DNA of 64,000 nucleotides from Leishmania donovani. Its lineage: Eukaryota; Euglenozoa; Kinetoplastea; Trypanosomatida; Trypanosomatidae. The notes beneath the pieces are model-generated. The model searched no databases and was not told the origin of the DNA. It was given only the letters and a program-made list of their open reading frames with translations. A program made the position numbers and the translations under genes. Numbering within the stretch: the stretch's first letter is position 1; each line of letters opens with the position of its first letter. The stretch spans positions 347,989 to 411,988 of the forward strand of contig NC_018251.1 in assembly GCF_000227135.1 (NCBI RefSeq), read 5' to 3'. Positions 54,801-63,956 of the stretch are shown here, piece by piece.

Positions 54801-55424
54801 GCACCCGGCGCCGACAGTGATGCTGATGACGTTCGCGACGTTCTGCGCTTTGTGGAGGATGTCAGCTGTGTTCGCGCCGTGGCGAGCAGCCCGCTGCAGG
54901 ACATGGGGCAACAGGTGTCGCAGCTGAACTTCACGCTGCAGCGCATGCGGCGTGTCGTGGAGGAGGCCAAGGACACGAAAGCCTGGTATGAAAAGCGACT
55001 CCCATCCGTGAAGGCAGAGGAGTTGCTGGATGCCTTGCCGGGGCTGCTCACAGAAGCCGTGGACCGCTACTTGGCCACGGTGGGGCAGATCGCCTTGCGA
55101 TACCAGCAGCTGCGCGATGACGTGTCGGCCATGATGGCCACCTACGGCGAGGACCCCAACGCAGACGAGACCGTCATTTGGGGCTACGTGCTACAGTTCA
55201 GCAAGGACGTGCAGCGGTGTGTAGACACGGTGACAGCAGCCCACCTGACGAAGCGACGACTCATGGGTATGCCGGAAGCGACGGAGCAGACGCAGAGCGG
55301 GGTCAAAGCAGACGCCGCTGTGCCACCATCCCCCAGCGGCGGCGTACCGTCGCCAGAGCCGCAAGGCGGGGTGCGGCAAACGCGGCTGCCGAAGCTCGTC
55401 GATGACGACGACAGCGATGACTAG
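51873..55424 (+). CDS. Formin with PTEN-like N-terminal domain (1,183 aa)
   Basis: Formins nucleate and processively elongate actin filaments. The FH1 region (about 590-700) is a series of proline runs that would bind profilin-actin. The FH2 domain runs from about 707 (PRLKTFFWKKISKPSG) to about 1120 and includes the conserved GNYLNRG turn at 914-920 followed by FRLESLSQLNFVKSSDGKTT. The N-terminal 300 residues resemble the PTEN-type phosphatase plus C2 region of plant class II formins: RYIVFNFS near 69-76, a hydrophobic AVLAFLEE strand near 148-155, SCYLIFSG near 170-177, and SYINYFQLLFEIP near 208-220. The catalytic HCxxGxxR loop is not preserved, so this part is probably a lipid-binding or docking pseudophosphatase. 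The C-terminus is short and acidic. Confidence 0.88.
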   Translation: MNIFRGIQHYFSGGGGDLKQLLDTRVYVWNIPAGSTTLTDRNLRVGRSTTRSIESTCSYLDNAETNRYIVFNFSPLMMELVEGCRCGQVLDFSKQSVENYGLLMEVCFTIRKWVYAGDTGGRSPVAPSAPSPIGGAVSSSRHTHTHCAVLAFLEESPAVAHPNYAAMIGSCYLIFSGFPTYTGSGTLDFVERELGIPRSVYHAPSQESYINYFQLLFEIPVLPNPKRLTLTRVSLHNLSSLSKSKLGLQLDSADGKAPRLFSDPKAWRRGDPSTLEVYLDLNESVLGDFVLNVFLYDVQPIHSDSGGVMAGSSPSVGSSGLVGGVLPSSMDGFQALSAASHEKALVGLGGAASLPTTRFITGTSKEKKLVQKGRLLRLAFSTIFIHQATHRVRVRDMDYAAANALPDDFYAQLHFSECAPADADEDYVRQITQRVEQSPQRQIMLSRPDPRDLLASAGAGGGYRSSSRYAAVEECRGGVYYRSDGTRCGGGASMDPRVRQERSLPLTGATMLYLPTPLHMESEDERLFDNEDDVAESEPTLVRVEPRQGTAARPRQPTPERMYGGGYPVTSTPAADMQEASPAPSSYAAAPPPHPPPSLPPPPPPPAKGIPLTHLDPSMITAGNSPPPRAPPPPGGLPPPTPPSKLPPPRPPPAPPAGLPPTAPSAGVPPPPPPPGPLNSNAPPPPPPPPGLPGSAAAAAKPKPQYTGPRLKTFFWKKISKPSGIWAASDTDDVHRAVIDDSFMLELFKVKAVAQPSAAEAAAKKSEQERRSRLCSNVFTGQRLQNMGIALKRVQVPVEVLCKALITCDSAVLPPERRETLTAALPTTEDVTALTAEKQAGRAVWTDVETYLYTAATTVKDVRERLQLWTAAEELEDTVQSISSLLSSVDAAVCAITRRNGRFARMMRIILAFGNYLNRGTPHADAEGFRLESLSQLNFVKSSDGKTTVLMALVVSLMDSGRGRSERRGGGGGATGAPGADSDADDVRDVLRFVEDVSCVRAVASSPLQDMGQQVSQLNFTLQRMRRVVEEAKDTKAWYEKRLPSVKAEELLDALPGLLTEAVDRYLATVGQIALRYQQLRDDVSAMMATYGEDPNADETVIWGYVLQFSKDVQRCVDTVTAAHLTKRRLMGMPEATEQTQSGVKADAAVPPSPSGGVPSPEPQGGVRQTRLPKLVDDDDSDD

Positions 55425-55591
55425 GGCGGCCGGCTTGCGTGAGAGGTGGCGAGTGCACACACGCACGCCCACAGAGAGAGAGGATCGAACAACTTGAATG
55501 CGCAGCAATGCGGCCCAACGCATGAGGAAGCGAGGAAAACGACCAAAGAAGAAGCGGAAAGGCGCGTAGTTGAGTGCGACCCATCAACAGG

Positions 55592-55622
<31 letters not shown>

Positions 55623-55952
55623 GCATGCACGCACAGCCACGCCACATGGCACAAGCGAACCCTTTCCTCTCTACATGGTGTGCGGCACTGCTCGTCCTCA
55701 CCTCTCTCCTTCCCTTCCTTCCCCTCTCCGTCTCCGTCACTTGAGGGTTCTTCGTGGAATCTATTGTTCCTGGTTTTTTCCCGTGTACGCCTTGCACTCG
55801 GACTGTTGCACGCCGCGGGTGCGCTCATCTGTGAGCAGCCTCGACTTGCGGCCCTGCACACCGTCTCAGGTGGAACACACGCGTGCATGCATGCTCACGT
55901 GCGTGTGCGCAGGACTACTCTGCTCTCTGTACTCTCCATTTCTTCATGCATC
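55425..55952 (+). other. Intergenic spacer
   Basis: This spacer of 528 bp carries a CA repeat at about 55599-55622, and C/T-rich tracts near 55697-55740 suited to spliced-leader addition for the following small gene. The downstream frame is open through it, but its translation looks repeat-driven. Confidence 0.6.
55599..55622. repeat. CA dinucleotide repeat
   Basis: Twelve alternating AC units in the spacer after the formin gene. The tract creates an artificial poly-His/Thr stretch in the open frame, which is one reason not to extend the next gene upstream. Confidence 0.85.
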
Positions 55953-56663
55953 ATGCCACCTCGTGCGGCGCGTAGCTCGAATACAAACTCGGTGAGTGTG
56001 GCCGTCAAGAGACACCTGTGCAACGCTGCCGCCTCACCGGTGGCCGCCGCCAGTAATGGTCGAAGAGCGAGGGCAACCATCGTGGAAATGCCTGCATTGG
56101 AGGCTGACGCCGCCGCTTCAAACCAGTCCTCGTCACGAGTGTCGCGGCGTCGGCGCGATGTGGTTCCGCAGGAGACCCCGGAATGGCAACGGATGGCGTT
56201 AAAGACCGCCGCCGCCGCGGCATCCCGGAAGTCCCGCGCCAGCGCTGCTAAGAAGACGAAGCCGAATGGACGACGAAGGGGCCCCCCAAAGGGGAGGGCC
56301 GAGTCGGACGAAGATGAAGACGAGGCGGCACCCGCTGCCGAGTTATCGTCGCAGAGGGGGGAGGAGGACGCGGACCACTCCGCCTCGCACGCTGAAATCA
56401 ACGCGAGCAGCAGTATCAGCAGCAAGCGTGCCAGGCCTCACCGCGGCAAGGCCGAGAAAGCGGCAGCGACGCCAGCGCCGAAGCGAGGGCAACGCGTCCC
56501 CGTCGCGGAGCTGGTGTGCCCACGCTGCAGGCTACGCATGGACCACTGGCCCTTCTGCGGACTGTCAGGTGACGCGCATGTGCTGCGGGCACCGCCATCA
56601 GCCGCCAGGGAAGAGGACGAGGCGCGACCGAAGGAGGCAGCCGCAGCGGCCGCAGCACACTAG
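55953..56663 (+). CDS. Small basic protein with zinc-knuckle-like cysteines (236 aa)
   Basis: I do not recognise the family. The start at 55953 begins a basic Ala/Ser/Arg/Lys-rich sequence after a repeat-rich upstream region. It contains several candidate nuclear signals (for example RRRRD near 69-73, and Lys/Arg-rich stretches near 95-115 and 160-172), an acidic Glu/Asp run near 117-125, and near residue 190 a compact motif CPRCRLRMDHWPFCG, giving C-x2-C-x9-C. With only three cysteines visible and no clear fourth ligand, a His or Asp may complete the site, or it may not bind metal. A nuclear or nucleic-acid-binding role is inference. Gene reality is moderately sure. Confidence 0.65.
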   Translation: MPPRAARSSNTNSVSVAVKRHLCNAAASPVAAASNGRRARATIVEMPALEADAAASNQSSSRVSRRRRDVVPQETPEWQRMALKTAAAAASRKSRASAAKKTKPNGRRRGPPKGRAESDEDEDEAAPAAELSSQRGEEDADHSASHAEINASSSISSKRARPHRGKAEKAAATPAPKRGQRVPVAELVCPRCRLRMDHWPFCGLSGDAHVLRAPPSAAREEDEARPKEAAAAAAAH

Positions 56664-58091
56664 GCCGTCGACGAGCGGCGACTGCCATCAGGAAGGAAAA
56701 GACTCGAAAAGTAATGCGGGCACTCTGCGAAAATGTGTAAGGGTGTCGTTTGCGTGTTCGCGCGTGCGTGTGCATGTGTTCCTTGACGCTCATCGCCGCG
56801 CATCACAGCACTTGTGACGACGCTCTTGCGGAGTGCGGCTGCTCCCTTGCAGCCTCCCATCCACCAACGGTCACCACTGTTCTCATTGCATAGATAGATG
56901 CCCACGCATCCCCTTGGTCGGCATTGTTCTCTATCGTGCTACCCAACTCTTCTCCAGCGCTTGAGGGGGAAGGGCGCGGGAGTGTCTCCTCCATCCACTC
57001 CGGATGTATCCCTATCGCCCATCCCCACGACTGCTGCATCGGTTCCATTTCTTAGGTGCCGCCTGTGCGCAGTACAGCGCCACCCCCTCCATCCCGCCCT
57101 CAGTTGCTTGCTCTCTTCCTCTCTGCGTGTGTTTGTTCGTCGATCTCCTTATAACTCCGTTGGCACTCTTCGAAAGACAGCACAAGCAACAGGGAGCCTT
57201 CCGGTGCACAAGGAAGCCGTGGGGTTGCGAGGGGCCACGGCATTGCTGCCCGCCTCCCCTCCCACTCCCTCATTGCTTGCTCACGAGCTGCATCTGCTGC
57301 GATGACGCTGGAGCACATGGCCTTTGTCTGCCCATGCGCGGATGTGGTTGTTCTTCCCCCGGCACCTCCGCCTGTTATTCATTCGCTTCTGGCCATCTCT
57401 CCTTTCTTTTTTCTTCTGGTACACTACGTATGCGTGGCGTTTTTGGTGCGCACCCTCCCACCACCTCCTCCTCCCCCCTCCGACGATGCACTGCTGTCAC
57501 GGCACGTGCCCTGCGACCGACAATGTGCCACACGCGCACTGAAGTTGCGTGTCCTTACGCAGAGCAGAGAGCTACACCAACAGCCCTGCACTGCACTGCA
57601 CTGTATGCATGTGTGTGTGTGTGTGTTCATCTGCCTCACAACGAAACCTCACTTTTCTCTGCTGCGGTTGCTGCACTGCTTCTCATTCCTCTTCGCCGCT
57701 GTTGTCGGCGCTGCATCCGTCGTTGTCCTCCACGTGGAGGCGGTAGCTGCAGGCCAACGCGGCGGAGCGGCCAACTTGGCGTGTGTGCACTCGCGTGAAG
57801 AGCGATCAAAGGGCGCCTTCGCGGGTGCTGAAGCCGATTCGCCTGCCTCGTAGAAGCACTCGGGAGGGCGGCATCGGTCACCATCACCACCATCGCGCAA
57901 GCGGACAATAGCCTAGCCTGCGTGGACGATCAACACGCATCAGATCGGTACACAAGCAGCGCTGCCGCTTGCGTTGGAGTTTACGGCTGTTGCTGCTTCA
58001 CGGCATCCTCGCTCAGCTCCCCATCCCCCCCCCCTCGTGCTTCTCTTCTCAGTTTCTTCTCTGTTTGACGCCAGCGGGACTCTGTGATGCA
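56664..58091 (+). other. Intergenic spacer (1.43 kb)
   Basis: I see no gene that can be defended. Features include a short CACTG repeat near 57587-57603, a TG repeat near 57608-57625, a C run near 58024-58033, and C/T-rich tracts near 57100-57125, 57389-57418 and 58013-58067. Confidence 0.6.
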
Positions 58092-58856
58092 ATGGAACGT
58101 CGGCGTGAAGCCATGGCCCATAGCCGCGTTGAAGCGACCGTGACTGCTGTGGTGGGCGAGATGATCGCCAACGCCACGAGCACGTCTGCCCCCAGCTCCA
58201 CTAAGGCCTCTGCTCCCTCAAGCTCACTTCAGCCAGAGGCTGAGAGGACGATAGACTCCGCCATTCTCTGGCTAGTCACCGTCTTCTACTTTTCCGTGAG
58301 CGCTGCTGCCCTGGCGTACTTCGTTGCTCGCTGGCGGCAGCGTGTGTACGGGACCGATCGCGTGCTCCTACGTGGTGGATCCGGGGCGGATGGTGGCGGC
58401 GCTGCTGCCCAGATGAGCGCTGCTAACGAGGGTCTCTTGGCCACCATTAGTGCTGTGATTGAGCGGGCGACAAGCATCACGGCGCTTGCCGGCGCGGCGT
58501 CGTGGCAGCGATCGGAGAACGCACGGCACCGCAGAGCCAGCCAGAGTCCTGGCGGTCGTCACCGCGGAGGGGGAGCGGCAGCCGGGGGCGGACGCAGTCG
58601 AAGCTGGTTGGGAGGACTCGCCCCCTTTCTGCCAGGGTCGCAAGCGCGCAGTGCAGCGGCGAAGCGGAACAAGCAGAAAAGTGATGATGTTCACATCGAT
58701 AGCGAGGCGTTGCCCACCGTGTGGATCGATGGAGCTGGTGCAGGCGGTGCGATCCATGGAGCCGCCATCGGCGGCAGCGCCGTCCCCTCCAGCAGCATTG
58801 GGCCGACCATGACAGCGCGCGATCAGCAACAGCAGCAGCAACGCGGAGAGATTTAG
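58092..58856 (+). CDS. Predicted single-pass membrane protein (254 aa)
   Basis: I do not recognise the family. The start at 58092 (MERRREAM) lies just after spacer-like sequence; a second ATG at 58113 is a possible alternative. A Ser/Thr/Pro-rich N-terminal 55 residues precede one clear hydrophobic span at about 58-82 (ILWLVTVFYFSVSAAALAYFVA), followed at once by a basic WRQRVYG stop-transfer stretch. The C-terminal 170 residues are Gly/Ala/Ser/Arg-rich and probably disordered, ending in a Gln run. By the positive-inside rule the long C-terminal part would be cytosolic. There is no cleavable signal peptide. Coding potential is moderate because much of it is low complexity. Confidence 0.6.
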   Translation: MERRREAMAHSRVEATVTAVVGEMIANATSTSAPSSTKASAPSSSLQPEAERTIDSAILWLVTVFYFSVSAAALAYFVARWRQRVYGTDRVLLRGGSGADGGGAAAQMSAANEGLLATISAVIERATSITALAGAASWQRSENARHRRASQSPGGRHRGGGAAAGGGRSRSWLGGLAPFLPGSQARSAAAKRNKQKSDDVHIDSEALPTVWIDGAGAGGAIHGAAIGGSAVPSSSIGPTMTARDQQQQQQRGEI

Positions 58857-59012
58857 CGAGAGAGAGACGTACGCCTCTCCGCCTGGGCTGCTTGCCTGGC
58901 ACACGCGCACAAACGCGCAGACCTCCCTTAGCTTTGGCTTATGCATCATGGAAGGAGGCAGCGCTGCATACCTCGTCCGATTCGACGGCGCGCCCACGTG
59001 TGGGGAAAGGGT

Positions 59013-59051
<39 letters not shown>

Positions 59052-59641
59052 GGAAGGTGTGTGCCCGGTTGAATGTGAAATCTGTGCGTGCCCCAAGCTG
59101 TCCCCCACGCCCCCGCATACACCTCACTCTGCTCTTCCCGCCTTGTTTTACTTGCACCGCTGCTGATGCGACTCTGAACGCGATGGCAGACGTGACTTCT
59201 TCAGTCCTCTCCTCTTCTCTGATTTCGCCGTCGCTCTTTGTGTGTGTGTGTGTGTGTATACGTGCGTGTGTGAGGTGCGTTGGCGTGCACGAGAAACGGA
59301 GAAGAGGCGCGCGTGAGGACCGGCGGGAGCCAGATGCCGGTGTGAAAGCGAGCGATAAAACTGGTGCTGCCGACTGCCGCGACGTGTGCACGCTGCCACG
59401 GTCAGCTGGCGCTCGCCTTCCCTTCTGTTTCTCTTTTCCCCATGGCGCGTGAGCGCTTGTCTTCGTCGTTGACACTCTGCGCTCTTGCCCGCCCTCCCCC
59501 TTTACTCGCACTGCTTTCCGTTTTGGGCCCCATCGGCCCTGCACACTGGACGTCGATTTCTTTCGAGGATCTAGCTGAACCGCCGACAGCATTCCTGCCC
59601 CGCGCCGCGCCGTGCCGAGCACACGCATACACAAGACCAGC
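58857..59641 (+). other. Intergenic spacer with long GT repeat
   Basis: No gene is supported in this 785 bp. It has a 34-base GT repeat and a second TG tract near 59239-59260, with C/T-rich sequence near 59430-59445 and 59490-59520. Confidence 0.65.
59015..59048. repeat. GT dinucleotide repeat (17 units)
   Basis: This is the longest pure dinucleotide repeat in the window, in the spacer between the single-pass membrane protein and the EF-hand-like protein. It would be a good strain-typing marker. Confidence 0.9.
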
Positions 59642-62407
59642 ATGGCCAACGTCGAGTCCCCCGACATACCTTTCGAGTCCCAGCCAGGCAATGAGAGTGG
59701 GCTAATGAGGGAAATGCTGCGGCCGACCCCTGCGACAGCCGCAGCGATAGCGGAGAACTGTCACAGCACCGTCGATGCGATGGCCGCCGCCACAAGCAGC
59801 CCCCTCCTCCCCATCGCTGATAGTGACCCGTTCGCTCTTCTGTACTCGACCCCGGAGAATCAGCCGTTGTCTCTTGCGAGGCGCACCTACGGCACGGAGT
59901 CACTCTTCCAATACTACGCCTTGCGTGGGTACAAGGAGGTCTTGAACGAGGCAGCAACCCCCGAGGCGGCGAAGGCGGTGCAGGCGTGCCTGGAGGGCGG
60001 CGTGGCAGCGGCCGTGGCGCAGCACCGCCTCAGCGACAAGAAGAACGTTCCATCGCTTAATACCCACGTCATAGACAGGTGTCTCGTTAGCACTGCCGCT
60101 GCCGCCGCCTCTCCTGATGCCTCCACCGTGGCCCTTGCGACAGACAGCGCTGTCAGCAGTATCGTGCCCCTGTACGTCCCTCTCCGACCGGCACAGACGC
60201 AGGACGTTATTTCCAGCTTCCGCACCCAGCGAGCGGTTGAGACGCGCGCAGCAGCGGAGCAGAAGCGCCGCGAACGGCTGCGGCAGGTGCCTGAGGCTGC
60301 CGTCTACCTCGGTCGCTACTACCCGGAGGGCTGCTACATCGTGGACGACGTGCGGCTGCAACTGACGGAGGAGAAATCCGAGCTCGTGGCGAGCTCCGGT
60401 GCGGCCGCAAAGCCCGGCGCGCGCAGTCCCCTTTGCACCTCAGTAGCGCTGCTGACGCCCACCGCCCCCAACCGCGGCAGTCGCGCCTTCTCCAACCCCG
60501 GCCTTGGCCGCCACTCCGCCGTCAAGACGGCCGACAGCCTCTCCGCACCGTCGATCGCGTCGCTGCTGCTCCGCACGCCGCAGGAGGTGGCTGCCACAAT
60601 GCAGATGCAACAAAAAAGCCGTCATGCGCTGGCGGACCAGATTGAGAACGCCTTCGTGGACGCCTTCCACCTCCGCGATCCGGCGGCGGCGCAGCGGCAG
60701 CGCGACCGCGAGTCGATGGAGGCGCAGCGTCGCTCCATGCAGGCGGCAGCGGCGCTTCTGGCCAAAACGGGAGCCGCGGCCGCAGCGAAGAGACGCGTGA
60801 CCGTGGGTGCCTCGAAGAAGGCCGGCGGCAAAAAGAAAAAGTCGAAGGCGGCAGCGGCGGCGCCACCAAAGCGCGAGGGCGGCGTGCCCGCCAACTTGGA
60901 GGTGTTCCGCACCTCGCTGCTGCTTTTATGCAACGAAGACGGAGCCGTCACGCTGGACCAGCTACGCGCGCTGCTGGCAAGTGTCCCTTTCCACGTCGGA
61001 ACGCTCACTGCGACCTCCTCGGCCGCCTCGGCGGGCGTCGCTGAACGTATTTTTTACATCATCCACAAAGGCACGCGTGCTCCCAACACTGCAGACGCCA
61101 CCGACTTACTGCTCGCTGTCGCGTCTGTCACTACTGCCGGCAGTGGCGGTTCGCTGTCGCGGCAGGGGAACGTCGCCGGCGACAACCTCATCTGCACCGC
61201 CTCCTACGGTCCAGGGAACAGCTTCTCTCGGTCCAGCAACGCCCCTGCCGGTGCACGACGTGGCCCGGGCGCTAATGCGCCGCTGGCGGCAGCGGGGCGA
61301 ACGCGGCCGCCATCCACGTTTTCCCCGCTGCACGTGAGCAACGCAAGCGTGATGTCGCCGACCACGGCCGCAGCTGAAATGGGCGGTAGCACGTCCAGTG
61401 GAGCTCACACCCCGAAAACGCCGTCGCTGACGACTGGGGCTGCGTCCTCGTGGAATGAAGCGGTGGGTGCCGGTAGCGTTGGGAAACAGCCACTACCCCA
61501 CAATATCCCGGCTGACATGCATGATGGATGCAAGTGCGTCCTCGTTGTCGAGGTGCTGGACGCGCTGGATGCGCTTCTGAACAGCGTCGAGACGAAGCTT
61601 GTCGTGCGGTGGGAGTGCTTCAACGTGCTGGCGGTGGAAGGGAACGGCTATATTCACAAGTCGCAGCTGGCGAAGCTGCGGCGGTGTGCTTACCGCGACG
61701 GCTCGGCGGCAGAAGAGCAGGCGGCGGTCACGGCGTCCATGGTGAAAGCCCTTAGCGACGTCTTCACGGTTGTTGCGACGGAGGAGGAGGCCGCCTACCT
61801 CAAAACGAGCAGAAAGCGAAAAAAGAAGGGCGGCGCTGCAGCCTTGGCGGCACACCAGAGCTCGCCGATACCGTTAAGCGTCATGCGTACGTCGCACATG
61901 GACTACGCGGTCTTCTGTCGGTTCTTCGACGAGATGCCGCTCATGGCAGCCGCCTTCGCGCACGTGTGGCTGCCCCTTCTCCTGAACGGGCGCCGGCACA
62001 CGGCAGCGGCGGGCGGCGCGATGGTAAGGCTTTCGGATGCCTCCAAGCTCTCCATAGTCTCACCCCTACCAGGCTTCACGGCAGGAGCGACGTCGCTGAT
62101 GCCCCTCTCCCCCGGGTCATCGGTAGACGCTGCAGGTGAAAAGGACGGAGAGGAGACGATTGGAGATCGCTTCTCAGCTTCGTCGCAGCTGCAGCGGAGG
62201 CCAGCACCGGCCGCAGAAGACGATCCCAATGCGTCTCCTCTTGAGCTCCTGGGCAACACAGTGGATGCTCGGCAGGCGGCGGTGCGGCAGCTGGTGATAG
62301 ACCGGCAGGAGAAGTTGCATCAGGCCTGCGACGCCGCGGAGAAGGAGAAGCTAACTGTTGTGCAGAGCGATGAACCTGGCAGTGGCGGCACCTTTGCAGA
62401 TTTGTAG
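59642..62407 (+). CDS. EF-hand-like protein of unknown function (921 aa)
   Basis: The start at 59642 gives MANVESPDIPFESQPGN, and the frame upstream is short. The N-terminal 260 residues look ordered, with a TYGTESLFQYYALRGYKEVL helix near 87-106 and a YLGRYYPEGCYIVDDV segment near 222-237. A Lys/Ala-rich linker (about 360-415) follows. Two helix-loop-helix segments resemble degenerate EF-hands: one near 422-450 with NEDGAVTLDQL in the loop, and one near 658-680 with EGNGYIHKSQL. Each keeps the central Gly and the hydrophobic position 8 but has Gln instead of Glu at position 12, so calcium binding is doubtful. A later segment near 755-790 (DYAVFCRFFDEMP) may be part of the same module. Flagellar or cytoskeletal proteins of this kind are common in trypanosomatids, but no function can be assigned. 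Confidence 0.75.
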   Translation: MANVESPDIPFESQPGNESGLMREMLRPTPATAAAIAENCHSTVDAMAAATSSPLLPIADSDPFALLYSTPENQPLSLARRTYGTESLFQYYALRGYKEVLNEAATPEAAKAVQACLEGGVAAAVAQHRLSDKKNVPSLNTHVIDRCLVSTAAAAASPDASTVALATDSAVSSIVPLYVPLRPAQTQDVISSFRTQRAVETRAAAEQKRRERLRQVPEAAVYLGRYYPEGCYIVDDVRLQLTEEKSELVASSGAAAKPGARSPLCTSVALLTPTAPNRGSRAFSNPGLGRHSAVKTADSLSAPSIASLLLRTPQEVAATMQMQQKSRHALADQIENAFVDAFHLRDPAAAQRQRDRESMEAQRRSMQAAAALLAKTGAAAAAKRRVTVGASKKAGGKKKKSKAAAAAPPKREGGVPANLEVFRTSLLLLCNEDGAVTLDQLRALLASVPFHVGTLTATSSAASAGVAERIFYIIHKGTRAPNTADATDLLLAVASVTTAGSGGSLSRQGNVAGDNLICTASYGPGNSFSRSSNAPAGARRGPGANAPLAAAGRTRPPSTFSPLHVSNASVMSPTTAAAEMGGSTSSGAHTPKTPSLTTGAASSWNEAVGAGSVGKQPLPHNIPADMHDGCKCVLVVEVLDALDALLNSVETKLVVRWECFNVLAVEGNGYIHKSQLAKLRRCAYRDGSAAEEQAAVTASMVKALSDVFTVVATEEEAAYLKTSRKRKKKGGAAALAAHQSSPIPLSVMRTSHMDYAVFCRFFDEMPLMAAAFAHVWLPLLLNGRRHTAAAGGAMVRLSDASKLSIVSPLPGFTAGATSLMPLSPGSSVDAAGEKDGEETIGDRFSASSQLQRRPAPAAEDDPNASPLELLGNTVDARQAAVRQLVIDRQEKLHQACDAAEKEKLTVVQSDEPGSGGTFADL

Positions 62408-63246
62408 AGCCATGTGCTACATCCCTGCCCCTCCCCCTCACACACACACACGAGGCCTCGTCGGCGACGCTGCTGTGCGGCTGCCGGAGAGGGAGACGGA
62501 TACTGGACGGTTTCGGTTTTCACATGTGGCGGTAGCCCGCACAAATAGCCACACCAGTCACCTTCACCCTGAACTCTCTCGCTGTGGTCTCTTCTCTTCG
62601 GCGCTTGTGCCTGCTCTTCATGTAGATGTCCATCAGGGCATGTCTTTGCTCGTGATCGGAGATGGTGGCGGGCAGTGTTGAAAGAACGCCTTCCTCTCTT
62701 CCTCTTCCGCCACCACCACCTTTCCATTATGTATAGCCGTAGAAGGGAAAAGCCTCATTGAGACTGCTCGTCTATAAAGTGGCGGGTCTGTTGGAGCATG
62801 TACAGTGCAGGCCTTTGACCTTCTTCCTCCCCGCCACCACCAACACACGCACACGCACACCTACCCCTTTCGTTTTGTGTATGTTTGTACCATCACGGTT
62901 ACCTTCTCATTGTTGGCGCCCTTCGCATTCAGCCTCCACGTCGATGTTGCATCATCACTGTCGCATCTCACAAGAAAACGGGCATCGGCAGTGGCCCTCA
63001 CTCGCCTGTACCTCTTCTATGACGCATCTCCCACTTAGCGACGTCGCCGTCGCTCGCTCTCTCTCTCTCGGAGTACAGGTGTTTGCTGGGGTTCTCGGTG
63101 ATCCTGTCGCGAATGTGTTTTGGTGTCCGGTGTTGTCTGCTCCCGGCGGCAGGCGCAGGGGGGTGCCTATCCGCTCGCTTCGATTGCCATCACACCCGCC
63201 CGCTCACCGCCCGCCACTCCCTTGTATCCTTTCCAGGCCACCACCA

Positions 63247-63345
63247 NNNNNNNNNNNNNNNNNNNNNNNNNNNNNNNNNNNNNNNNNNNNNNNNNNNNNN
63301 NNNNNNNNNNNNNNNNNNNNNNNNNNNNNNNNNNNNNNNNNNNNN
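63247..63345. other. Assembly gap (99 N)
   Basis: A run of 99 undetermined bases. Its true length is not known from the sequence; the flanking homopolymer suggests sequencing failed there. Confidence 0.99.
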
Positions 63346-63375
63346 TTTTTTTTTTTTTTTTTTTTTTTTTTTTTT
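63346..63375. repeat. Poly-T homopolymer (30 T) bordering the gap
   Basis: Thirty consecutive T start immediately after the N run. It is by far the longest T run in the window. It may be a real tract that stopped the reads, the poly-A tail of a retroposon on the minus strand, or a read-end artefact. Confidence 0.9.
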
Positions 63376-63956
63376 CCACCACAACCTCTCTCTCTCACAG
63401 CAACCTTTTCTTGTCGGCCTCGCCGTGCGGCATGCATCGTTCAAGCACGGCGAGAGAGAGAGAAGGGGTGGGGGGCGGTGAGCAATGCGGGTCGTGGTTG
63501 TGTGGCATGCGGGCTGACGGCCTTGATGACTGTCACAAGACCGCGACGAAGGACGCGAAGGGGGGACAATCTGTTTTCAAGTGAACAGCCGAGCCCACGA
63601 AGGGCGCGAGAGGGCGTCGACTCCTCCATTCGAACGCATTCTGCGTAGGGGATGAGGAGGAGGGAGAGGAGATCGGGGGATGATACAAACTGGCGCTTGC
63701 GCGCGTGTAGGTCATGCTTTCTGAGGCGGTGTGCACACGGCATGCGGCAGACACGGCTTTCTCCCCAGCCACCTCCATCGCTCCTCCCTCTCTCCGTTCG
63801 CATGCACACTCACGCATCACCTCGTATCTCCTGCCCGTCTGCTCTCCTTGTACGTGGAACACGCGCACACACACACACACACGTACACACGTCTTGCACA
63901 AGCCAAGGCCAGCAGTACCGCAGCAGCATCCCTGCACGTGCATCCACGCTGAACGA

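Larger units (their letters stand above)
62408..63956 (+). other. Spacer containing an assembly gap
   Basis: I see no gene in this 1.55 kb. It contains the N run, the adjacent poly-T, a CA repeat near 63862-63880 and several C/T-rich tracts. Open frames that cross the Ns are artefacts. Confidence 0.65.

Noticed and set aside
55446..55952. N-terminal extension of the small Cys-containing protein
   Set aside because: The in-frame upstream translation is made of CA-repeat-derived His/Thr runs and spacer-like sequence; coding character begins at 55953.
57004..57798. Open frame of 264 codons in the spacer before the single-pass membrane protein
   Set aside because: Cys/Leu/Pro-rich translation without recognisable domains, crossing TG repeats and pyrimidine tracts. 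It looks like a UTR rather than a gene.
62758..63648. Open frames that cross the N run and the poly-T
   Set aside because: The frame depends on undetermined bases and a homopolymer giving poly-Phe; it is not a real protein.
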